Of a stretch of 26,108 nt of DNA, positions 22,051 to 26,108 are shown in pieces. The stretch comes from an uncultured Bacteroides sp. (lineage in GTDB: Bacteria > Bacteroidota > Bacteroidia > Bacteroidales > Bacteroidaceae): assembly GCF_905207245.1 (NCBI RefSeq), contig NZ_CAJLKP010000083.1, positions 1 to 26,108 of the forward strand. Direction: 5' to 3'. The notes beneath the pieces were generated by a model. That model did not search any database. It was given only the letters and a program-made list of their open reading frames with translations, and was not told the origin of the DNA. Numbering within the stretch: the first letter of the stretch is position 1; every line of letters begins with the position of its first letter. The position numbers were made by a program, and so were the translations under genes.

Positions 22051-24036
22051 TCAGTTTTTCTCCTTAATAAATCCCGTCCTGTACGCCACCAGCAACTTCT
22101 TCAAATCCTGTATCTGCGTCACCAGCACTTGCCCTTTATCGGTATCCTTCACCATCATGCGTTGTGAATTGAACTCGATAACGAAAGTGGTGGACTTGAT
22201 ATCCTGCCCTTCCTCTATTGCCTTCTGACGGCTTTGGAACGGGTCATGCTGCACTAACTGTAGTCCATGCGAATGATATACCAATGTATATCCGGCAATT
22301 CCCGTTTCCGGTTGATAAGCTTTTGAGAAACCGCCGTCAATCACCAGCAATTTGCCATCCGCCTTGATAGGCTTCTCGCCTTTGATTATCTTCACAGGCA
22401 CATGCCCGTTAATGATATGCGAATGAGGGCCTGTCACTTCAAATTCCGCCAGAATACGGTCGCAAATATCTGCACGGTTACGTAATGAATAATAATATCC
22501 TTTCGTCTCCTTGGACAGTTCCTTATCTCCTATAAAGTAGCGCTCGAATGTCGCCATCTTATCCTTATCGAACGACGGAGCATCCGGCCCGCACCACATG
22601 TACCACACGTAATCCAGCGCAAAGCTCTTCTCTTCCGTACCGTCTTCATCAAAATAGGCTGTGCGTATCAATTGATCCGTTTTGCACAGCAGCTTCTTGC
22701 CCCAATACTCCTTCTTACCGATGCGTACATGCTTGAAACTGCCATCTTCATTCAATGGCATGGAAGCATGATACAGCAAGTTACTGTTGCAAACCAGATA
22801 CATTCCCCCATACGTAAACAGGCAACGCATGTGTTTCTTCAACTTCTCGCTATTCATGAACGAAGCATGAATCTTATCCATCAACTCCCTTTCCTCATCC
22901 GACAGACGATACGGGTCAGCCGGATCTATCGTCGGGAAGTTTGTATCGAGCAAAGGATATTCTTTTCCTTCGTACACAAAGACACCTCTTTCAAAGTCAA
23001 TCTTATCCAGCAATTTCCGATTCTGCATGCCAAAGTCCGGACGGCGGTCTATAATCTCCGCTTCCAGCTTCAACTGTATCACCGTAATCGCCTTATGCAT
23101 CTGCGTAATCAGTCGCAAAGTTTTCTCATTGTAACTTCCATCCGCAAAGTTCATCTTCGGTGCAAAGATGGTACAAGGATCATCCGCATACATATCCATA
23201 GCAAACGTGGCAAGTGGCAAGAGATTGATGCCGTATCCGTCTTCCAGCGTAGCCAGATTGGCATAGCGCATCGACATGCGGATTACATTGGCAATACAGG
23301 CGTCATTGCCCGATGCCGCCCCCATCCACAAAATATCATGATTTCCCCACTGGATGTCGAAGTTATGATAATCGCAAAGCGTATCCATAATGATATGCGC
23401 TCCCGGACCACGGTCGTAAATGTCGCCTACGATGTGCAGGGAGTCAATCGTCAGCCGTTGGATAAGATTGCACATAGCGATAATGAAATCGTCCGAACGC
23501 TTGGTGGAAATAATGGTGCTGATGATGACATTGATGTAGGCATGTTTATTAGGCTCTACACTCGACTCATGCAGCAACTCCTGAATGATGTATGAAAATT
23601 CCTCCGGCAACGCTTTCCGCACCTTCGAGCGCGTGTATTTGGAAGAAACATTCTGGCAAACCTTCACCAGTTGATTCAGCGTAATCAGATACCAGTCGTC
23701 CAGGTCGGTTTCCCGCTCCTTTATCAACTGCAACTTTTCTTCGGGATAATATATCAGGGTGCATATTTCTTTCTTTTCACTCTCACGCAAGGTATGTCCG
23801 AAGATTTCATTCACTTTCCGCTTCACTGCACCCGAAGCGTTCTTCAACACATGCTGGAAAGCTTCATATTCGCCGTGAATGTCGGTCAGGAAATGTTCCG
23901 TACCTTTCGGAAGGTTCAGGATAGCTTCCAGATTAATGATTTCTGTACTGGCATCCGCAATTGTAGGGAAACTGCGTGACAGCAACTGCAAATAGCGCAA
24001 GTCGCTCATGATGCTTTCAGGGGTAATATTACTCAT
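22051..24036 (-). CDS. fbp: Class III fructose-1,6-bisphosphatase
   Basis: This 661-residue enzyme hydrolyses fructose 1,6-bisphosphate to fructose 6-phosphate in gluconeogenesis. It belongs to the calcineurin-like metallophosphatases: DIHGEYEAF (52-60), VGDIYDRGPGAH (203-214) and WGNHDILWMGAA (230-241) supply the metal ligands, and INGHVPVK near the C-terminus completes the site. The length is typical of the Firmicutes/Bacteroidetes class III enzyme and unrelated to class I or II. It is a single gene. The AT-rich heptamers of element I reach its start codon, so its promoter must lie in or beyond that element. Confidence 0.97.
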   Translation of the reverse strand: MSNITPESIMSDLRYLQLLSRSFPTIADASTEIINLEAILNLPKGTEHFLTDIHGEYEAFQHVLKNASGAVKRKVNEIFGHTLRESEKKEICTLIYYPEEKLQLIKERETDLDDWYLITLNQLVKVCQNVSSKYTRSKVRKALPEEFSYIIQELLHESSVEPNKHAYINVIISTIISTKRSDDFIIAMCNLIQRLTIDSLHIVGDIYDRGPGAHIIMDTLCDYHNFDIQWGNHDILWMGAASGNDACIANVIRMSMRYANLATLEDGYGINLLPLATFAMDMYADDPCTIFAPKMNFADGSYNEKTLRLITQMHKAITVIQLKLEAEIIDRRPDFGMQNRKLLDKIDFERGVFVYEGKEYPLLDTNFPTIDPADPYRLSDEERELMDKIHASFMNSEKLKKHMRCLFTYGGMYLVCNSNLLYHASMPLNEDGSFKHVRIGKKEYWGKKLLCKTDQLIRTAYFDEDGTEEKSFALDYVWYMWCGPDAPSFDKDKMATFERYFIGDKELSKETKGYYYSLRNRADICDRILAEFEVTGPHSHIINGHVPVKIIKGEKPIKADGKLLVIDGGFSKAYQPETGIAGYTLVYHSHGLQLVQHDPFQSRQKAIEEGQDIKSTTFVIEFNSQRMMVKDTDKGQVLVTQIQDLKKLLVAYRTGFIKEKN

Positions 24037-24183
24037 TAATTATTAACTATGAATTATTAATTATAATTGGCTGCGCAGATAACGCGCCACTCTCTACTTT
24101 AAGTTCTTAAACCTCAACTTTAGACTTTCAAACCTCAACTCTGCCTTCTCAAACTCTCAACTCTCAATTCTCCACTCTCAACT
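24035..24183. repeat. Heptamer-arm element I between the transporter and fbp
   Basis: From the fbp side, 7-bp steps ATTAATT, ATTAACT, ATGAATT and ATTAATT begin at 24035 and overlap the fbp start codon. The core GCTGCGCA is at 24070-24077. A longer stretch of TCAACT-type repeats then ends with ACTCTCA, ACTCTCA, ATTCTCC, ACTCTCA and reaches the transporter stop codon. On the minus strand the order is stop codon, AGTTGAG arm, core, AATTAAT arm, start codon, the same as in element F. Confidence 0.8.
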
Positions 24184-25842
24184 TAAGAAGAACATCAGCA
24201 ATACCTGTGCGATAATCACCCGCAAGAACATACACAACGGATAAACCGTGGCATAAGAGACTGAAGGGTTATCACCCGGAATGGTATCATTGACGTAATT
24301 CAGCGCCATCGGATTCGCCATACTTCCGCACAGCATCCCCGCCACCGAACCGAAATCTATCTTCATCCAACGGAAAGCGATAATTCCCATTATCAGCACG
24401 GGGAGAACAGTCAGCGCACAACCTATCCCTATCCACAACAACCCTTCCGGACGGAACACCGTGTCGAAGAAATGGGCACCCGCATCCAGTCCCAGACAAG
24501 CCAGATAGAGAGACAAGCCCAAGGCACGAAGCATCAGGTTCGCACTACGCGTCGTATAAGTCACCATGTGCATCCTCGGGCCGAAAGTGCCGATAAGGAT
24601 ACCTACAATAATCGGGCCTCCTGCCAGTCCCAGCTTCACCGGTGTACTGACTCCGGGGATAGCGATAGGTATGGCTCCCAATGCAAGACCGAGGACGATG
24701 CCTACGAATACAGCCACCAGATTGGGTTCTTTCAGGCTCTTCACGGCATTTCCCAGTACTTTTTCCACATTTTGTACGGCAGCCGCCTCACCTATTTCCG
24801 TCAGTCGGTCGCCCAACTGCAAGGTAAGTTCCGCTGTGGCCAGCAGCAACACTCCGCTACGGTATACGCGGCTGATATTGATGCCATAATGATTACGCAG
24901 GTGAAGGGAGCCGAGCTTCTTTCCGTTCAGTTCGGGACGTGTCACCACGATACGTTGCGAAATCAACTGGCTGTCGATGGCATTCCAGTCGATATCTTCC
25001 TTATTCCAGTCTGTGTTTTCCTGTTCGCCGAACAACACTGTCAGCGCAGGCACATTCCTTTCGGAAGTGATGACTAACAGGCGGTCGCCTTCTTTAATCA
25101 CCTTCTCGGAAGTGGGAATACTCACATTGCCATCCCGCCACAAACGGGATATTACGAATTTAGGATAGCTCAGTTGCGCAATATCCTTCACACTCATATT
25201 AAAGATAGCCGGATTGTGCACCTGAAATGCAACGATATACGGCTTATTCACATCATCTTTTTCCTTTACTTCCAAATCTTCCTTACGCACCAGCATTTTG
25301 CGTATCAGCAGAATGCCGAGGATTACTCCCACTACGCCCAACGGATATGCCACCGCACATCCCAGAGCCGGAGTATTCGCTTCAATGCCCATCTGTTTCA
25401 GGGTTTGTTGCGCAGCACCCAGCGCAGGAGTATTGGTTGTGGCACCGCAAAGGATACCCACCATGTCCGGCAGGGAGACTCCCAGCCCATAGCTGCCCAG
25501 CAACGTCATCACCGTGCCAATCAGCACCACACCGAGCGCCAGCATATTCAGTTGCACGCCCCCCATCCTGAACGAACTGAAAAAGCCCGGACCGACCTGC
25601 AATCCCAGTGCATACACAAATATCACCAGACCGAAGCTTTCGGCATAATTCAGCATCTGCGGGTCGATGGATAACCCGAAATGCCCGGCAAGGATACCTG
25701 CAAAGAACACAAATGTCACCCCCAACGATATGCCGCAGATATGTATCTTCCCCAGTCCCAAACCAATAGCGGATATTAGTGAGAGCACCACAACCGCCTG
25801 CAGAGCGGAATGTTCAACGAATAAACTGTATAACCAATCCAA
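24178..25842 (-). CDS. YidE/AspT-type putative transporter with two TrkA-C domains
   Basis: This 554-residue inner-membrane protein belongs to the aspartate-alanine exchanger superfamily. Two membrane halves of about five helices each (roughly 5-180 and 375-554) carry the duplicated YidE/YbjL signature, including GLQVGPGFFSSF in the first half and GLDAGAHFFDTV in the second. Between them are two RCK_C/TrkA-C regulatory domains (about 205-275 and 290-365), recognisable from VIKEGDRLLVITSE and LQLGDRLTEIG. Full family length. The substrate is unknown; AspT homologues exchange aspartate for alanine, but most YidE-type members are uncharacterised. It has its own promoter at 25872-25900. Its stop codon TGA lies inside the first AGTTGAG unit of element I. 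Confidence 0.92.
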   Translation of the reverse strand: MDWLYSLFVEHSALQAVVVLSLISAIGLGLGKIHICGISLGVTFVFFAGILAGHFGLSIDPQMLNYAESFGLVIFVYALGLQVGPGFFSSFRMGGVQLNMLALGVVLIGTVMTLLGSYGLGVSLPDMVGILCGATTNTPALGAAQQTLKQMGIEANTPALGCAVAYPLGVVGVILGILLIRKMLVRKEDLEVKEKDDVNKPYIVAFQVHNPAIFNMSVKDIAQLSYPKFVISRLWRDGNVSIPTSEKVIKEGDRLLVITSERNVPALTVLFGEQENTDWNKEDIDWNAIDSQLISQRIVVTRPELNGKKLGSLHLRNHYGINISRVYRSGVLLLATAELTLQLGDRLTEIGEAAAVQNVEKVLGNAVKSLKEPNLVAVFVGIVLGLALGAIPIAIPGVSTPVKLGLAGGPIIVGILIGTFGPRMHMVTYTTRSANLMLRALGLSLYLACLGLDAGAHFFDTVFRPEGLLWIGIGCALTVLPVLIMGIIAFRWMKIDFGSVAGMLCGSMANPMALNYVNDTIPGDNPSVSYATVYPLCMFLRVIIAQVLLMFFLS

Positions 25843-25871
25843 AGTATTTACGTTTTACTGATTTCGGAGTG

Positions 25872-25900
25872 CAAAGATAGGAAGTATTTCCCGGAGACAA
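25872..25900 (-). promoter_or_regulatory. Promoter of the YidE-type transporter
   Basis: On the minus strand TTG (complement of 25898-25900) is followed after 18 bases by TATCTTTG (complement of 25872-25879). The -7 box is perfect and the spacing is one base short of usual. The predicted start is about 24 nt before the ATG at 25842. Confidence 0.62.
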
Positions 25901-25913
25901 TAAATAATTGCAC

Positions 25914-25947
25914 AAAAAAAGCGGTCACCGTTTCTTGGTAACCGCTT
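25914..25947 (-). terminator. Intrinsic terminator after the tRNA genes
   Basis: On the minus strand AAGCGGTTACC pairs with GGTGACCGCTT, allowing one G-U pair, around a seven-base loop, and is followed by a run of seven T (complement of 25914-25920). It ends the tRNA-Glu/tRNA-Lys transcript just before the transporter promoter. Confidence 0.85.
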
Positions 25948-25955
25948 ATGCTTTG

Positions 25956-26028
25956 TACACCCTCAGGGACTCGAACCCTGGACCCATTGATTAAGAGTCA
26001 ATTGCTCTACCAGCTGAGCTAAGAGTGC
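25956..26028 (-). tRNA. tRNA-Lys (anticodon CTT)
   Basis: A complete 73-nt cloverleaf is readable on the minus strand: acceptor GCACTCT paired with AGGGTGT, D-arm GCTCAGCTGGTAGAGC, anticodon loop CTCTTAA between ATTGA and TCAAT, and T-arm CAGGG-TTCGAGT-CCCTG. Positions 34-36 are CTT, which reads AAG lysine codons. The first acceptor pair is G-U, and CCA is not encoded. Confidence 0.93.
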
Positions 26029-26046
26029 ATGTATTCTTATTGACCG

Positions 26047-26108
26047 TAGTGGATACGAGAATCGAACTCGTATTACATGCGTGAGAGGCATGTGTCCTAA
26101 CCGTTAGA
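26047..26108 (-). tRNA. tRNA-Glu (anticodon CTC), 5' end cut by the window
   Basis: The minus strand shows the D-loop part, anticodon stem CATGC/GCATG with loop CTCTCAC (anticodon CTC, reading GAG), T-arm ACGAG-TTCGATT-CTCGT and 3' acceptor ATCCACT followed by A. The first bases of the gene lie beyond position 26108. It sits 18 bases upstream of tRNA-Lys in the same transcript. Confidence 0.88.

Noticed and set aside
22672..23595. Open frame of 307 codons antisense to fbp; a similar one at 11397-12332 is antisense to zwf and gnd.
   Set aside because: Both lie entirely across well-conserved enzymes on the minus strand, have a scrambled composition and lack promoter or start context.

Overview
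The window looks like chromosomal DNA of a gut Bacteroides or a close Bacteroidales relative. Several genes start behind the Bacteroidales sigma signature (a TTG or TTTG box about 19-20 bases upstream of TAnnTTTG), and leaders are A-rich without strong Shine-Dalgarno sites. The gene set also fits: a LytS/LytTR two-component system, a Ser-type sulfatase, a choloylglycine hydrolase, a class III fructose bisphosphatase, and Gmd/Fcl of the Bacteroides type. I cannot fix the species.

Layout. (1) 109-6951, plus strand: an outer-membrane channel (TolC type), a periplasmic adaptor (MacA type), an ABC ATPase and an ABC permease (MacB split in two), followed by a LytS-type histidine kinase and its LytTR response regulator. 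Together they make a tripartite exporter and a likely linked sensory pair. (2) 6952-7343: a gene-poor gap that holds a paired direct repeat, a strong promoter, a predicted structured small RNA of about 110 nt ending in a strong intrinsic terminator, and a 30-residue membrane peptide gene with its own -7 box. (3) 7344-9633: a secreted choloylglycine hydrolase family enzyme (minus) and a divergent multi-pass membrane protein built of FVAG repeats. (4) 9649-13358, minus: gnd-zwf-pgl, the whole oxidative pentose phosphate branch in one operon. (5) 13486-17037, plus: an SLC1-type symporter with altered ligand residues, then gmd and fcl for GDP-L-fucose. (6) 17291-21889, plus: an acyl-CoA synthetase, then a sulfatase translationally coupled to a secreted protein of 16-residue repeats. 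(7) 22051-25842, minus: class III fructose-1,6-bisphosphatase and a YidE/AspT-type transporter. (8) 25914-26108, minus: tRNA-Glu(CTC, cut by the window edge) and tRNA-Lys(CTT) with a terminator.

The most striking feature outside genes is a dispersed family of intergenic elements. At least seven gaps carry arms made of four or five tandem 7-bp units on either side of a core that usually contains GCTGCGCA. The unit sequence differs between sites but the 7-bp period does not. The elements abut, and often contain, the stop codon of the preceding gene. A different, REP-like 31-bp inverted repeat lies between the convergent genes at 21.9 kb. The second main lead is the 6968-7324 module directly after the LytTR gene: 13-bp direct repeats spaced 21 bp apart, the geometry LytTR regulators use, in front of the small RNA promoter and the small membrane protein.
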